The notes under the pieces were generated by a model. That model saw only the letters and a program-made list of their open reading frames with translations, did not search any database and had not been told where the DNA came from. DNA of 64,000 nt, taken from contig JAUHQI010000004.1 in NCBI GenBank assembly GCA_030408505.1, positions 1,104,686 through 1,168,685 on the forward strand, read 5' to 3'. Shown here one piece after another: positions 36,493 to 45,986 of the stretch (position 1 is its first letter; the number at the start of each line of letters is the position of its first letter). The stretch comes from Candidatus Sacchlamyda saccharinae (GTDB lineage: Bacteria > Chlamydiota > Chlamydiia > Chlamydiales > Rhabdochlamydiaceae). The position numbers and the translations under genes are program-made.

Positions 36493-37953
36493 CTAAACTT
36501 CTCTAAAAATGTCATCTAAATGAATCTGGTTTGTTACCATTTCTTCTGAATACATGTTTTCTTTCACGCCAAAAGCAGTGATCATCGAAAGAAAGAACTG
36601 TTTTTGAGTTCTTGTTTGTTTTCTAAACACATCAATTTTATTATACAATTCTTGAGCATAAGACTTATCAATAGTGAATGGCGATTCAGAATATTTAATT
36701 TCACAAATTGAAATTGTTCCATCTGGTCGATCAAAAAGTAAATCTATTTGAGCTCCTTTTTGGTTCGTTGAAGCTCTAGGTGCATAACGCCATGTCCCTG
36801 CAACAGCTCCAGGATCTATATTCAAAGCCACACGTATTTGGTCGATATGTTTATAACAAATCGACTCAAATGCATAGCCAGACCAACTTCTCCAGGAAGG
36901 CGTTTTGGATTGGGACATCCAAAAATTCTTATTGATTGCTTTTTTGGCAATACTTCTAAAATTTGGCTCAATCCAGTTCAAGTAAAATAAACAGTATTCA
37001 TCATCCAGCAAATAATACACTCCCCTTTCTTTATGACCAAAGGGAACAAGGCTCGTGATGAATCCAACCTCTTCTAGCTGCTTTAATTTTCTTGTAGTAT
37101 TTCCACCATCTGGAAGTTTGGCCTGTGAAATGAGTTCAGCCTGCCCAATTCCATATCGATGCTTAGCTATAATACGTACAATATCTATATATATCTTCGA
37201 ATCCTCAAACAATGAATCAAATAATCGACTAAATTCATTAATCAAAGGGCCATCACCTTGGAAACAAAGCTCATCAATGGACTGGCTTGCAGAATTTCCT
37301 TTTTGAATATAAGTCCAATATAGAGGGACACCTCCCAACACGATATAAAGATCTAAAATTTGCCTCTTCGTAAGATGAATATGTTGCGCATTTAAATAGC
37401 TTTCAACCTCATGAAGTTGAAAAGGTTTCAAATGAATTGTCCTTGTTACTCGATTATGTAATCCACCCTTATTGTTTATAATATTTTCAATGATCCATGA
37501 TGTAGCCGAGCCACAGATAATTAATTTGATCCGGCCATCAAAAACCCAATATCTATTCCAGTAGAGTTCCAAAGCTTGAAGGATCTTTGATCGAGGGGTG
37601 GCCATCCATGGAAATTCATCAAGAAAGAGGACAACTTTTTTTTCTTTTGGCACCGACTGAATTGCCAGAGTTAAATCTTCAAATGCTGCTTTCCAACTAT
37701 TTTTAGGAATAATGGAAGGACCTTTGTAAAAAGTTTTCCCTATCTGCATTGCAAATTCTTCTAATTGCTCTTTCAACGTGCCTTTTTGAATTCCAGTCAC
37801 GTGAAAAAATACGCAATCTAGAGAATCCACAAAGTTTTTTATGAGAAATGTTTTCCCGATTCTACGCCGGCCGTAAATGGCAAGGAATTCTGATTTAGCA
37901 GAATTAACCAGAGTTTTCAAAGTTCTTCGTTGTCTGTTTCGCCCAATTATCAT
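36493..37953 (-). CDS. AAA ATPase with DUF234 / nuclease-like C-terminus
   Basis: About 486 aa from the ATG at 37953, chosen for AAGGTGG upstream. The ATPase_2 domain has GRRRIGKTFLIKNFV (Walker A) and VVLFLDEFPWMA (Walker B). The C-terminal part (GAQIDLLFDRPD, then ICEIKY) carries a PD-(D/E)xK-like D...ExK pattern, seen in DUF234 proteins. Function of this family is unproven; it is patchy in bacteria and archaea and often horizontally moved. Flanked by repeats at both sides (36447 and 38009). Confidence 0.88.
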   Translation of the reverse strand: MIIGRNRQRRTLKTLVNSAKSEFLAIYGRRRIGKTFLIKNFVDSLDCVFFHVTGIQKGTLKEQLEEFAMQIGKTFYKGPSIIPKNSWKAAFEDLTLAIQSVPKEKKVVLFLDEFPWMATPRSKILQALELYWNRYWVFDGRIKLIICGSATSWIIENIINNKGGLHNRVTRTIHLKPFQLHEVESYLNAQHIHLTKRQILDLYIVLGGVPLYWTYIQKGNSASQSIDELCFQGDGPLINEFSRLFDSLFEDSKIYIDIVRIIAKHRYGIGQAELISQAKLPDGGNTTRKLKQLEEVGFITSLVPFGHKERGVYYLLDDEYCLFYLNWIEPNFRSIAKKAINKNFWMSQSKTPSWRSWSGYAFESICYKHIDQIRVALNIDPGAVAGTWRYAPRASTNQKGAQIDLLFDRPDGTISICEIKYSESPFTIDKSYAQELYNKIDVFRKQTRTQKQFFLSMITAFGVKENMYSEEMVTNQIHLDDIFREV

Positions 37954-38008
37954 AGTTTTACACCACCTTAACTCATTAAACCACAACACATTAATAGAGA
38001 AGTGTTTC

Positions 38009-38103
38009 TTCCGCCGCTTTTAGCAGGCCTTAAACAGGCGGATAAAACATCCGAACGCGTTTATTCCGCCGCTTTTATTTTACTCAAACCGGCGGATAAA
38101 ACA
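38009..38103. repeat. two direct copies of a ~41-bp hairpin unit
   Basis: Units 38009-38049 and 38064-38103 both start TTCCGCCGCTTTTA and end GGCGGATAAAACA; the middle differs. Each can fold by CCGCC/GGCGG. They lie between the divergent ATPase and RumA-type genes. Confidence 0.75.
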
Positions 38104-38160
38104 CAAACTCGGGGTGCAATTGAAATGGATTTCAAGCCAGACTCCGAGTAGAATATTCGA

Positions 38161-39270
38161 ATGGCAAAGATCCTAATTGAAGATTTAACATCCTCTGGAG
38201 AGGGGGTCGGTACCCTCGAAGGGAAAAAAGTTTTTGTCGATGGAGCCCTGCCCACTGAAGAGGTCGGGGTGGAGATCACCTCCTCAAAAAAACGATTTTC
38301 TAAGGCAAAACTCCTCAAGATACTTTCTCCCTCGAAAGACCGCGTAGACCCCATCTGCCCTCTCTTTGGAACATGCGGTGGCTGCCAAATCATGCACCTC
38401 GATTATCCCGCCCAACTCAAATGGAAAAGGGCTCGCGTGCAAAATGCCCTGCAGCGAATTGGGGGCATTGAAGTAGACGTTGCGCCCTGTACCCCCTCCC
38501 CAGATCCTCTTGGATATCGGAACAAAATCCACCTCCACAACGGAGGCTTCTACAAAAGACATTCGCATGAAGTTGTCCCCGTTGACAAATGCTACATCCA
38601 CAATCCCATCGGAGAAAAAGCTCTTCCTCTTGCAATGGACGCCAAAGAAGCGATCATTAAAACTTCGCTCAATACAGAAGAGGTTCTTCTTGTACTCGAT
38701 GGTAAGGGCGATCGCCCATTCATAACGGAAAAGTTAGGCGATCTCCATTTTAAAATACGAAGCCAAGATTTTTTTCAGATCAATCCCAAGCAAGCTCTGC
38801 AACTCTATGAAAAAGCCATCCTCTGCGCCGAGATCGATACCACCATGCGTGTTTTAGATGCCTATAGTGGGGTGGGAACGCTTTCACTATTCGCAGCCAA
38901 AAAAGCAAAAGAAGTCGTTGGTATAGAAATCGTCCGCTCTGCCGTAAAAAGCGCACAAGAAAATGCGTTGCTCAACAATATTTTCAATACCTCCTTTCGA
39001 TTTGGTAAAGTAGAAAATGAGCTGCCCAAGCTGGGCACGTTTGACGTTATCTTCCTCAACCCTCCAAGGGGCGGTGTGGATGAAAAAGTTTTGCAAGCCC
39101 TAATCAAGCACCCACCCAAACGACTTCTCTATATCTCTTGCGATCCTGCTACACTTAGCCGTGATCTCAAAATCCTGCAGAAAAAATTCGCCATCAAAGG
39201 GGTTTTCCCCTTCGACATGTTCCCCCAAACAGCCCATGTTGAAACACTGGTATCGCTCACATCCAATTAA
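38161..39270 (+). CDS. 23S rRNA (uracil-C5)-methyltransferase, RumA/RlmD type
   Basis: 369 aa. N-terminal TRAM domain (residues 1-60), then CPLFGTCGGC, three of the [4Fe-4S] cysteines. SAM site LDAYSGVGTLSLFA; catalytic Cys in YISCDPATLSRDL. Methylates uracil in 23S rRNA, or possibly tRNA in some homologues. Confidence 0.92.
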   Translation: MAKILIEDLTSSGEGVGTLEGKKVFVDGALPTEEVGVEITSSKKRFSKAKLLKILSPSKDRVDPICPLFGTCGGCQIMHLDYPAQLKWKRARVQNALQRIGGIEVDVAPCTPSPDPLGYRNKIHLHNGGFYKRHSHEVVPVDKCYIHNPIGEKALPLAMDAKEAIIKTSLNTEEVLLVLDGKGDRPFITEKLGDLHFKIRSQDFFQINPKQALQLYEKAILCAEIDTTMRVLDAYSGVGTLSLFAAKKAKEVVGIEIVRSAVKSAQENALLNNIFNTSFRFGKVENELPKLGTFDVIFLNPPRGGVDEKVLQALIKHPPKRLLYISCDPATLSRDLKILQKKFAIKGVFPFDMFPQTAHVETLVSLTSN

Positions 39271-39346
39271 GCGCTCACTTCTTTTCATGTGGCCCTGCGA
39301 GCGACTTGAAAGGGGGCCGAGCCCTCTTGAAAGCTCGAGCAGCCGA

Positions 39347-41461
39347 TTAATCATACCGCTCTTCGTAGAGGGTGCGGTAGAGGGGCTTGCCGGTAAAGGC
39401 AGAAGCTCCGACGTCGCGGAGCCAGGCCGACATTGCGTAGGTAAGGAAGGTGCGGCTACTTTGCTTGAGGAAGATGTCGAAGGGGATGTGAAAAGCAAAT
39501 CCTTTGTCGAAGTAGGTGCGCCCCCCGATTTTATCGTTGCCGTTTGTCGTTGTCACCCACAGGGAAAAGCGGGCGCCACTTGGGAAGTAGCGGGTCACTT
39601 CAAAGCGGGCTCCCCTATCTTTAGCAAGGAATTGTCCCGCTTTGATTTCGAAGAGGAGGTCGAGGGGTTTGAAGTCGTAGTAGAGATTGAAAAAGGCTTG
39701 CAAGCCAGTAAAGTCTTCCTTGATCTCTTCTCCGTTTGATCGAAAACGGGGGATTTTATTCATAAAGCCAAGGCCTGTATAATCTCGTTTCCAGACGGTG
39801 GAAAACTCTAGCCCAAAAGCCCAATTCGATTGGACGGGATAGTGGAGAAGTTCTGCCGCTCCGCCCCCATAGGCAGGCTCGAAGTAGCCGCCGGCGAGGC
39901 GAAAGAACCACCCTTTACCTGCGTTCCAAGAGCGCTGAAGATAGAGTTCTTCAAGCCGAACGCGCCCCCCTTGGAAATACTTAACTGCATCGGTGCGGAC
40001 GTGAGGAAGTTCTGAGGGGTTGAGGCAATCTCTATTGGTCAGCCCATGCATACTGGAATAGGCAGAGTACGATGCTTGGAGGCGATAGATCATCCCCCCT
40101 GGCAGGAATCCTTCAAAGGCGCCAAGGAAGCCAAGGCTGTATTTAAACTTTCCGGTTGTGGAACCGAAAAAGGAAACCACGCGAGGACGCATGGTGAGAG
40201 TCCAAACCTCACGCTTTCTCTCAAAGAGCTGTTGCACATCGTAGGGGTCGAGCGAGCAACCTACTTCGCCCATGGGGGAGAGGGTTTCAATCTCCCAATT
40301 ATTCATACAGCAGTTGCGCAGCGCAAATAGATCGCAGGTGCGGAAGGTGTAGCTATGGCTCTGCACCCCTTCTGCTTCAAGAACCACTTTTACGCTCGAA
40401 ATGTTTTCAGGTGTAAGCGCCGCAAGCAAGTCCTGAATCCTTTCACGCACATCTTCTTGCGCGCGGTAGCGGTTGTTTACAACGCGTAGGTAGAGCTGCC
40501 TGCAATCTCCCAAAAGATAAGCGTCGTATAGATCCAGTCCTTGATCGGCAAAACTGCAGGCAAGATCGCAAACAAACTCTCTTTCAGGACGGATAAGGCC
40601 GATCGGTTCAATGTCCACGGGTGATGTATAGGTACAGGGGTCATCCACTTTTGGAATGATGCCCTCAGTTGATCCTAGAGGAAAGCGGATGGATGCGCTC
40701 CCTCCGATTTTTTCCCCACGTACAGAACTGACGTTGAGCTGGAGGGTATCACCTAAGAGGTATGAGAGCCCCCCGTTTACTCGGGAGGAGACGCTTCTCC
40801 CCTTAAAATGTTCTGTCCGGTGTTTTTTATAGTCGTTGGCATCGTACTCAGCAATTAGGGTAACGTTTTGTAAAATAGGAAGACCCGAACACCGAAAAGG
40901 GGTCCAAGCCGCGCCTCCAAATACTCCTTTGAGCCTCCCTTTTCCATATCCAAGAGAAAGTTCAAAATTGAGTTCTTTCCATGTTTTTGTAGCAACAAAG
41001 TACTGCGAACTAAATCTTTTTGTCCCCACTACGTCGTCAAGTCCATAGGCGATAGAGGGCATCATCGGAAAACCATCTTCTGGAACTAGAAGTCCAAATT
41101 TTACATTCCCGACCCGATCTGCATCGTCCCCAAATCCTTCCCTGCCAAAGTTGGCCTCTTCAATACCGCGATAAACGCGGTAGTTCGCAGAAAGTTCTAT
41201 GCGTGAAAAAACGGCAAAGTTCGCCCCAAAGACCCAATAAGGGGGCACTGAGCTTACTCCGAAAGCGATGTCTCCCGACTTGGGGAAACGGGCAGAGGGC
41301 ATATTAAAATAACCACCAACGAAAGAGGCGTTGTAGAAAAAAGGCAATTCATCGTTGACCTCTCGGTTGATTTCTTCAACGAGCGCAAGGTCTCGGAAAA
41401 GACAAGAGCTATCTTTAGCAAGTAAAAGAGTTGGGAGAAAAAGACATATGAAAAATTTCAT
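39347..41461 (-). CDS. YjbH-domain exported protein
   Basis: 704 aa with signal peptide MKFFICLFLPTLLLA. The body resembles YjbH (exopolysaccharide-associated outer-membrane protein): FGVSSVPPYWVFGANFAVFSR near the N-terminus, YSLGFLGAFEGFLPGGMIYR in the middle and a C-terminal beta-rich end (FEVTRYFPSGARFSLWVTTT). Several conserved Cys (DPCTY, CDLACSFAD, CCMNNW) could form disulfides. Possibly an outer-membrane glycan export or anchoring component. Divergent from greA. Confidence 0.8.
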   Translation of the reverse strand: MKFFICLFLPTLLLAKDSSCLFRDLALVEEINREVNDELPFFYNASFVGGYFNMPSARFPKSGDIAFGVSSVPPYWVFGANFAVFSRIELSANYRVYRGIEEANFGREGFGDDADRVGNVKFGLLVPEDGFPMMPSIAYGLDDVVGTKRFSSQYFVATKTWKELNFELSLGYGKGRLKGVFGGAAWTPFRCSGLPILQNVTLIAEYDANDYKKHRTEHFKGRSVSSRVNGGLSYLLGDTLQLNVSSVRGEKIGGSASIRFPLGSTEGIIPKVDDPCTYTSPVDIEPIGLIRPEREFVCDLACSFADQGLDLYDAYLLGDCRQLYLRVVNNRYRAQEDVRERIQDLLAALTPENISSVKVVLEAEGVQSHSYTFRTCDLFALRNCCMNNWEIETLSPMGEVGCSLDPYDVQQLFERKREVWTLTMRPRVVSFFGSTTGKFKYSLGFLGAFEGFLPGGMIYRLQASYSAYSSMHGLTNRDCLNPSELPHVRTDAVKYFQGGRVRLEELYLQRSWNAGKGWFFRLAGGYFEPAYGGGAAELLHYPVQSNWAFGLEFSTVWKRDYTGLGFMNKIPRFRSNGEEIKEDFTGLQAFFNLYYDFKPLDLLFEIKAGQFLAKDRGARFEVTRYFPSGARFSLWVTTTNGNDKIGGRTYFDKGFAFHIPFDIFLKQSSRTFLTYAMSAWLRDVGASAFTGKPLYRTLYEERYD

Positions 41462-41527
41462 TCTTTACCGCAGGGATAGAAGCCCAAAGTAAAGAGTCTT
41501 TTTCTTTTTTTCAATTCACCAACGCGT

Positions 41528-41556
41528 TTGAAAAATATTAAGAGCAACGATATACT
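41528..41556 (+). promoter_or_regulatory. sigma70-type promoter for greA
   Basis: TTGAAA, 17-base spacer, TATACT, 39 bases before the greA start, which has AGGAG at 41580-41584. Confidence 0.65.
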
Positions 41557-41595
41557 CTTTTCATGGACGGGCACAATTCAGGAGCATTCTAGTCA

Positions 41596-43743
41596 ATGGG
41601 GTATTTAGTAGATTTTGAAAAGGCAATAGAAAACCACGACGCGTCAAAAATGATGCGCCTTTGGGAAGAATATACCTCAACAGACGAAGTAGAAGCAGAA
41701 GATTATCTCGAAATTTTAAAAGTAGTAAAGGCTTCAGAACTTCGCGATTATATTGGACGCCACATCGAAAGGGGCTTGACTTTATGGGACAAGATCGAAG
41801 ATCCAACTCTCAAAGATGAGGTTCTCCGCTTGATGGTCGACATAGAAGTCACTGATCACCCCACTCTGCGTCAGATCACGATGCAGCATCTGCAAGATAA
41901 ATTTGGCCATGAAAAAGACTTTGCAGAAAAGATGCGTCTCATCGGCCTCCGAGGCGCTGGCAGCAAATTTAATGGATCCATCAGCCACTACCTACTCCTC
42001 AATCACATGAAAAAGGGCAACTTCGTCTTTCACACGCAAGGATGGGGTGTGGGCGAAATTATGGACGTGTCTATGCTACGCGAACAGCTTGGCCTAGAAT
42101 TCGACTACGCTCCAGGTCGCAAAGAGATGCATTTTAAAACAGCATTTGCCACACTCTCTCCCATTCCCGACGACCACTTTTTAGCTCAACGCTTTGGCAA
42201 TCCAGACGCCCTAGAAGAATATGCGAAGAAAAATCCAGTCGAGACTATCCGTAAACTTCTAAAAGATCTCGGCCCCAAGACAGCTGGAGAAATCAAAGAT
42301 GAGCTTTGCGACCTTGTCATTCCAGAAAAAGAATGGAATCGTTGGTGGCAAACAACACGAGCCAAAATCAAAAAAGACACCCACATTGAATCCCCTTCGG
42401 ATTTAAAGAAACCGTTCCGCCTTCTCAAAGAAGAGGTGCCTCATGAAGAACGGTTGCAAAAAGCGCTCGAAAGCAAGCCAAATGCCACAGAACTAATCCA
42501 GCTCGTCTATAGCCACCTCAAAAACTTTTCCGACACGCTCAAAAACCTGGAGTTTAAAGAATCTCTAACAGGAAAACTCAAAGAGCTTCTTTCTTTCCAA
42601 GAAACAACTGAGGCCGAGCAACTACAAGTCCATTTCTTTCTTCAGGATTTAAGTGGAGAAAAAGAATATCCCCCGATCGCTCAACTCCTCAAAAAAGCAG
42701 AGTCTATAGAAGATCTCCTTTCTAATATTGCAATCCAATCATTTAAAAAGCGAGCTCTGACACAGATCCGAAAAGTGCGCGATGATTGGAAAGAACTTTT
42801 CTTAAAACTTCTCTTTGTTGTCGAACACAGCTCCCTTCGAGATTACATCACTGGCGAGTTACTAAAATCTGATGCTAAAGAAGAACTGACGAAAAAATTA
42901 AACGATCTCTGCGTCCACCCAATTGCCCATCCTGAACTCCTGATTTGGTATTTTCAGAAGGTAGTTGGTGATTCCTCTCTTCCTTTGAGTGACGATAAAG
43001 GAAAATCTAAAGTCTTTGAAGCTTTTCTTATCCTTCTTGCCGCTCTCGAACAAACGGGAGAAAGACGCGATCTTACAAAAAAAATGCAAGGCATCTTAAC
43101 AGCTGGGCGGTACTCAGTTGTACGTCAAGTTATGAAAACCGCAAGCCTAGCCGAGGTGAAAGAATTTCTTCTACTCGTAACGAAATGCCACTCCCTGACC
43201 GAGCATGATATCAAGATCTTCCACTCTCTTGCAGAAGTAGCGCACCCCTCACTTGCTACACACACAGAAGAACCAATCGATGAAGATATCATCTGGACTA
43301 CAAAAGAGGGCTACGAATCGGTGCAAAAGCGGATCGAACACATCGGTACTGTCGAAACTGTGGACAACGCCAAAGAAATTGAAGTGGCCAGAGCCCATGG
43401 CGATCTTAGGGAAAACGCTGAATTCAAAGCAGCCTTAGAGAGAAGAGACCGCCTCCAAGGTGAGCTGAAGCTCCTCTCAGATCAACTCAACCAAGCACGC
43501 ATCCTCACTAAAGAAGAGATCGATACGAGCAGCGTATCTGTCGGTACAATCGCCGACTGTGAGACAAAGGGCGGTAAAACCGTTTCCTATACCCTCCTCG
43601 GCCCTTGGGATGCAGATCCTGATAAGAACATCCTCTCCTTCAAATCCAAGCTTGCCAAAGACATGACAGGCTTGAAAGTGGGAGATACGTTCGAGCTGCA
43701 AAAGGAAACCTACACCATCAAAGCTATCCGCTCGGCCTTGTAA
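41596..43743 (+). CDS. greA: transcription elongation factor GreA with large N-terminal extension
   Basis: Residues about 560-715 are GreA: coiled coil with ARAHGDLRENAEFKAALERR (catalytic acidic tip D/E) and the FKBP-like end (SYTLLGPWDADPD ... SKLAKDMTGLKVGD). It rescues backtracked RNA polymerase by transcript cleavage. The 550-residue helical N-terminal extension is absent from ordinary GreA (~158 aa) but typical of chlamydiae; its role is unknown. Confidence 0.92.
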   Translation: MGYLVDFEKAIENHDASKMMRLWEEYTSTDEVEAEDYLEILKVVKASELRDYIGRHIERGLTLWDKIEDPTLKDEVLRLMVDIEVTDHPTLRQITMQHLQDKFGHEKDFAEKMRLIGLRGAGSKFNGSISHYLLLNHMKKGNFVFHTQGWGVGEIMDVSMLREQLGLEFDYAPGRKEMHFKTAFATLSPIPDDHFLAQRFGNPDALEEYAKKNPVETIRKLLKDLGPKTAGEIKDELCDLVIPEKEWNRWWQTTRAKIKKDTHIESPSDLKKPFRLLKEEVPHEERLQKALESKPNATELIQLVYSHLKNFSDTLKNLEFKESLTGKLKELLSFQETTEAEQLQVHFFLQDLSGEKEYPPIAQLLKKAESIEDLLSNIAIQSFKKRALTQIRKVRDDWKELFLKLLFVVEHSSLRDYITGELLKSDAKEELTKKLNDLCVHPIAHPELLIWYFQKVVGDSSLPLSDDKGKSKVFEAFLILLAALEQTGERRDLTKKMQGILTAGRYSVVRQVMKTASLAEVKEFLLLVTKCHSLTEHDIKIFHSLAEVAHPSLATHTEEPIDEDIIWTTKEGYESVQKRIEHIGTVETVDNAKEIEVARAHGDLRENAEFKAALERRDRLQGELKLLSDQLNQARILTKEEIDTSSVSVGTIADCETKGGKTVSYTLLGPWDADPDKNILSFKSKLAKDMTGLKVGDTFELQKETYTIKAIRSAL

Positions 43744-43801
43744 TTATCATTAATAAATGATATTTTTGGTTTTTCAAAAGTTCATACACTAGGCATTTAC
43801 T

Positions 43802-44416
43802 ATGAAACTCGTCATCGCCAGTAAAAACATGCACAAGGTCCGAGAGATTCGAGCTATTCTGCGTCAAACATTTAAAGACAGTTCTAAGTGGGATGTCTAT
43901 TCGCTTATGGATTTTCCCCACTACGTACCACCTGCCGAAACTGGTGAGACTTTTGAAGAAAATGCCATCTTAAAAGCCACGCATGCCGCAAAAACACTAC
44001 AAGCTTACGCTCTTGCCGATGACTCGGGCCTTGTTGTTCCTGCGTTAAAAGGAAAGCCCGGTGTCTTATCTGCTCGCTTTGCTGGAGAAAATGCCACCGA
44101 CAAGGACAACCGGAAAAAACTTCTTAAGGATATGCAAGAGTTAAAAGAATCAGATCGAGATGCCTATTTCGAATGCAGTATGGCTATTGCCACTCCAAAC
44201 GGTCTTGATAAATCCGTTTCCGCCCGCTGCGAAGGGATGATTGTGGAAGAGGAGCGGGGCGGCCAAGGATTTGGCTACGACAGCATCTTTAAAAAGCACG
44301 ACTACAGCAAAGTTTTTGCCGAGCTTGAAGAGGAAGTGAAGAACCGGATCTCTCACCGCCGCAAAGCCCTCGATAAAATTCTCCTCCACATGGAAAATAG
44401 TGTTCTATCTAATTGA
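43802..44416 (+). CDS. rdgB: XTP/dITP diphosphatase (HAM1/RdgB)
   Basis: 204 aa. VIASKNMHKVREI, ALADDSGLVVPAL, GVLSARFAG and GGQGFGYDSIF are the family motifs. Removes deaminated purine triphosphates before they enter DNA or RNA. Confidence 0.96.
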   Translation: MKLVIASKNMHKVREIRAILRQTFKDSSKWDVYSLMDFPHYVPPAETGETFEENAILKATHAAKTLQAYALADDSGLVVPALKGKPGVLSARFAGENATDKDNRKKLLKDMQELKESDRDAYFECSMAIATPNGLDKSVSARCEGMIVEEERGGQGFGYDSIFKKHDYSKVFAELEEEVKNRISHRRKALDKILLHMENSVLSN

Positions 44417-44870
44417 TGGTTATAACTTCCTTTTCCGATTAGAAAGTACAAAGGAAAAATCGCTTGAAAAACGGAGAGAGTCCCTCATTTGCATTCTCAA
44501 TGAGCAACTAGCCTCTTTTAAAGGAGGTGCAGCCGTTGTCTTTGATAGCGCTGAGCAAATACGAGAGTTTGCCCAATGCGCTGCTCTAGATCACTTAGAA
44601 GTACTCTATGCCCCCAAAGGCCTAACCGCTGACAATTACATCATAGAGCTTGCCGAGCAAAGTAAAAGCCCAAGAACGATTACTGTGGTCACCTCAGATA
44701 GTGGCCTTGCAAGACAGTGCCAGCACATTGGCACAAACACCTTATCTATCGAAGAATTCATCACTCTTCTTTCGAGAAGAAACCAAGAAAAGCCGCAGGG
44801 AAAGCCCCGTTGTTGTGACTCCAATGCTGAAATCGAAAGGCTCCGCAAAATCTTTGAGGACAGACTCTAG
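44400..44870 (+). CDS. NYN-domain (YacP/Rae1-like) ribonuclease
   Basis: 156 aa from a GTG inside the rdgB 3' end (17-base overlap). LIDGYNFLFR supplies the first acidic site, VVFDSAE the second and TVVTSDSGLARQC the third, as in PIN-like NYN nucleases. Homologues such as B. subtilis Rae1 cleave mRNA on the ribosome. Confidence 0.85.
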   Translation: MFYLIDGYNFLFRLESTKEKSLEKRRESLICILNEQLASFKGGAAVVFDSAEQIREFAQCAALDHLEVLYAPKGLTADNYIIELAEQSKSPRTITVVTSDSGLARQCQHIGTNTLSIEEFITLLSRRNQEKPQGKPRCCDSNAEIERLRKIFEDRL

Positions 44871-44906
44871 GGAGATCTCTAGCAAACCAAAATTCAATAT
44901 TTTCTC

Positions 44907-44935
44907 CTCTGAAAAAGCAATTAACTAGTATCTCT
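44907..44935. mobile_element. degenerate MITE right-end fragment
   Basis: About 23 of 29 positions agree with the right end of the element at 17790 (CTCTGAAAAAGCAATTAAC...). No matching left end. Confidence 0.35.
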
Positions 44936-45010
44936 TTAAAAAAACGTTGCCTATTCAAAGAAATAAAAATATCCTTGAGCAGAGTTTTTTCAAAATCAAA
45001 GGAGTTAAAA

Positions 45011-45655
45011 TTGAATACATATAAATTTTTTGCGAAGGCCATCACCCTTTTCGCGGTTCTCTTCTGCGGGATTTCGAGTAAAGGGTATTGTATGGATGAT
45101 AAGCAAGCCCAATACATAGAGGAATTCTGTAGTTTTTTCTATGTCGACCAAGACAATTCCACTGAAGACACCCTAAGGGTTTCTGTTCCAGTAGCTGCAG
45201 ATAATTGGTTTGTAATTCCTATGGCTACCATTAAAAATATCGAAAACGTGGGGTTTCATGCAGATACAGGGGAAAATTACATAAAGGCAAAAATCAAGTT
45301 CAAAAACGAGTATAGCCAACTAAATTCCATTCTTCCTTCTTTTCAAGAACTTTTACTTTCTGAATACGATGACCATTGGGAAGAAAACTTCTCTTTTGGA
45401 TGGGGATGGAAGCCACCGTGGACATGGTCAAAATGTGCAAAGTGTAAACTCAGTGTAAATCTTTTCATAACTGGTAGTGTGTTTACTGCCACCGTACTTG
45501 CAGGGGTAACCGGACCTGGAGCTCTAGCTGTGGCTAAAGCAATGATCATCTCAAAGTATGGTCTAGCAGCTTGGGAAGCTGTCAAAGCTGTCATTTTTTC
45601 CGAGGGTGTTTCTTCTATTAGCAAGAAAATTTGCAAAGCAACAGGAAAATGCTAA
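45011..45655 (+). CDS. exported cysteine-containing hypothetical protein with hydrophobic C-terminus
   Basis: 214 aa from the TTG at 45011, chosen for AAAGGAG 6 bases upstream. Signal peptide (AITLFAVLFCGISSKGYC), a soluble middle, a Trp-rich stretch (FGWGWKPPWTWSKCAKC), then a Gly/Ala hydrophobic segment (GSVFTATVLAGVTGPGALAV) and a Cys-ended tail (KICKATGKC). This tail recalls pore-forming or bacteriocin-like peptides, but no family is established. Confidence 0.7.
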   Translation: MNTYKFFAKAITLFAVLFCGISSKGYCMDDKQAQYIEEFCSFFYVDQDNSTEDTLRVSVPVAADNWFVIPMATIKNIENVGFHADTGENYIKAKIKFKNEYSQLNSILPSFQELLLSEYDDHWEENFSFGWGWKPPWTWSKCAKCKLSVNLFITGSVFTATVLAGVTGPGALAVAKAMIISKYGLAAWEAVKAVIFSEGVSSISKKICKATGKC

Positions 45656-45703
45656 AAAACGATGCCGACGAAGCTCAGGACCAAGTCTTGAATTGGTTTG
45701 GGT

Positions 45704-45734
45704 ATAAACGCAGAGGCATGGCCTTTGCGTTTAT
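45704..45734. terminator. stem-loop between convergent genes
   Basis: ATAAACGCA pairs with TGCGTTTAT, and inside it AGGC with GCCT around a 3-base loop. Only a short T-rich end follows. Placed to serve both the 45011 gene and acyP. Confidence 0.55.
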
Positions 45735-45755
45735 TAGAAATAGGCAGAAGCATAG

Positions 45756-45986
45756 TTAAATGGACTGGTACTGTACTTGCACATCAGTGACATCAAATGT
45801 GCTTTTGAGGTTTACTACCAATTTTTCCAAAGCAGATTTTTCGCCTTGGGCTTTGATTTCAACGGTGCCATCGCTCTTGTTTTCAGCATGGCAAATAAGG
45901 CCAAGACGTTTTGCTTGTACGGTGGCTGAAGCACGGAAACCCACTCCCTGAACTCTTCCTTGGAAGATGGCGTGAAGTTCTAGCAT
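45756..45986 (-). CDS. acyP: acylphosphatase
   Basis: 76 aa. GRVQGVGFR places the phosphate-binding loop with catalytic R18, and N36 is the conserved Asn. Hydrolyses acyl phosphates such as carbamoyl phosphate. Somewhat shorter than the usual ~90 aa. Overlaps dusB by 7 bases. Confidence 0.93.
   Translation of the reverse strand: MLELHAIFQGRVQGVGFRASATVQAKRLGLICHAENKSDGTVEIKAQGEKSALEKLVVNLKSTFDVTDVQVQYQSI

Noticed and set aside
38009..38103. CRISPR array
   Set aside because: Only two units, with variable middles shorter than spacers and no cas genes in the window.
44975..45010. Upstream TTG start for the exported protein at 45011
   Set aside because: No ribosome site there, and it would put a charged stretch before the signal peptide.
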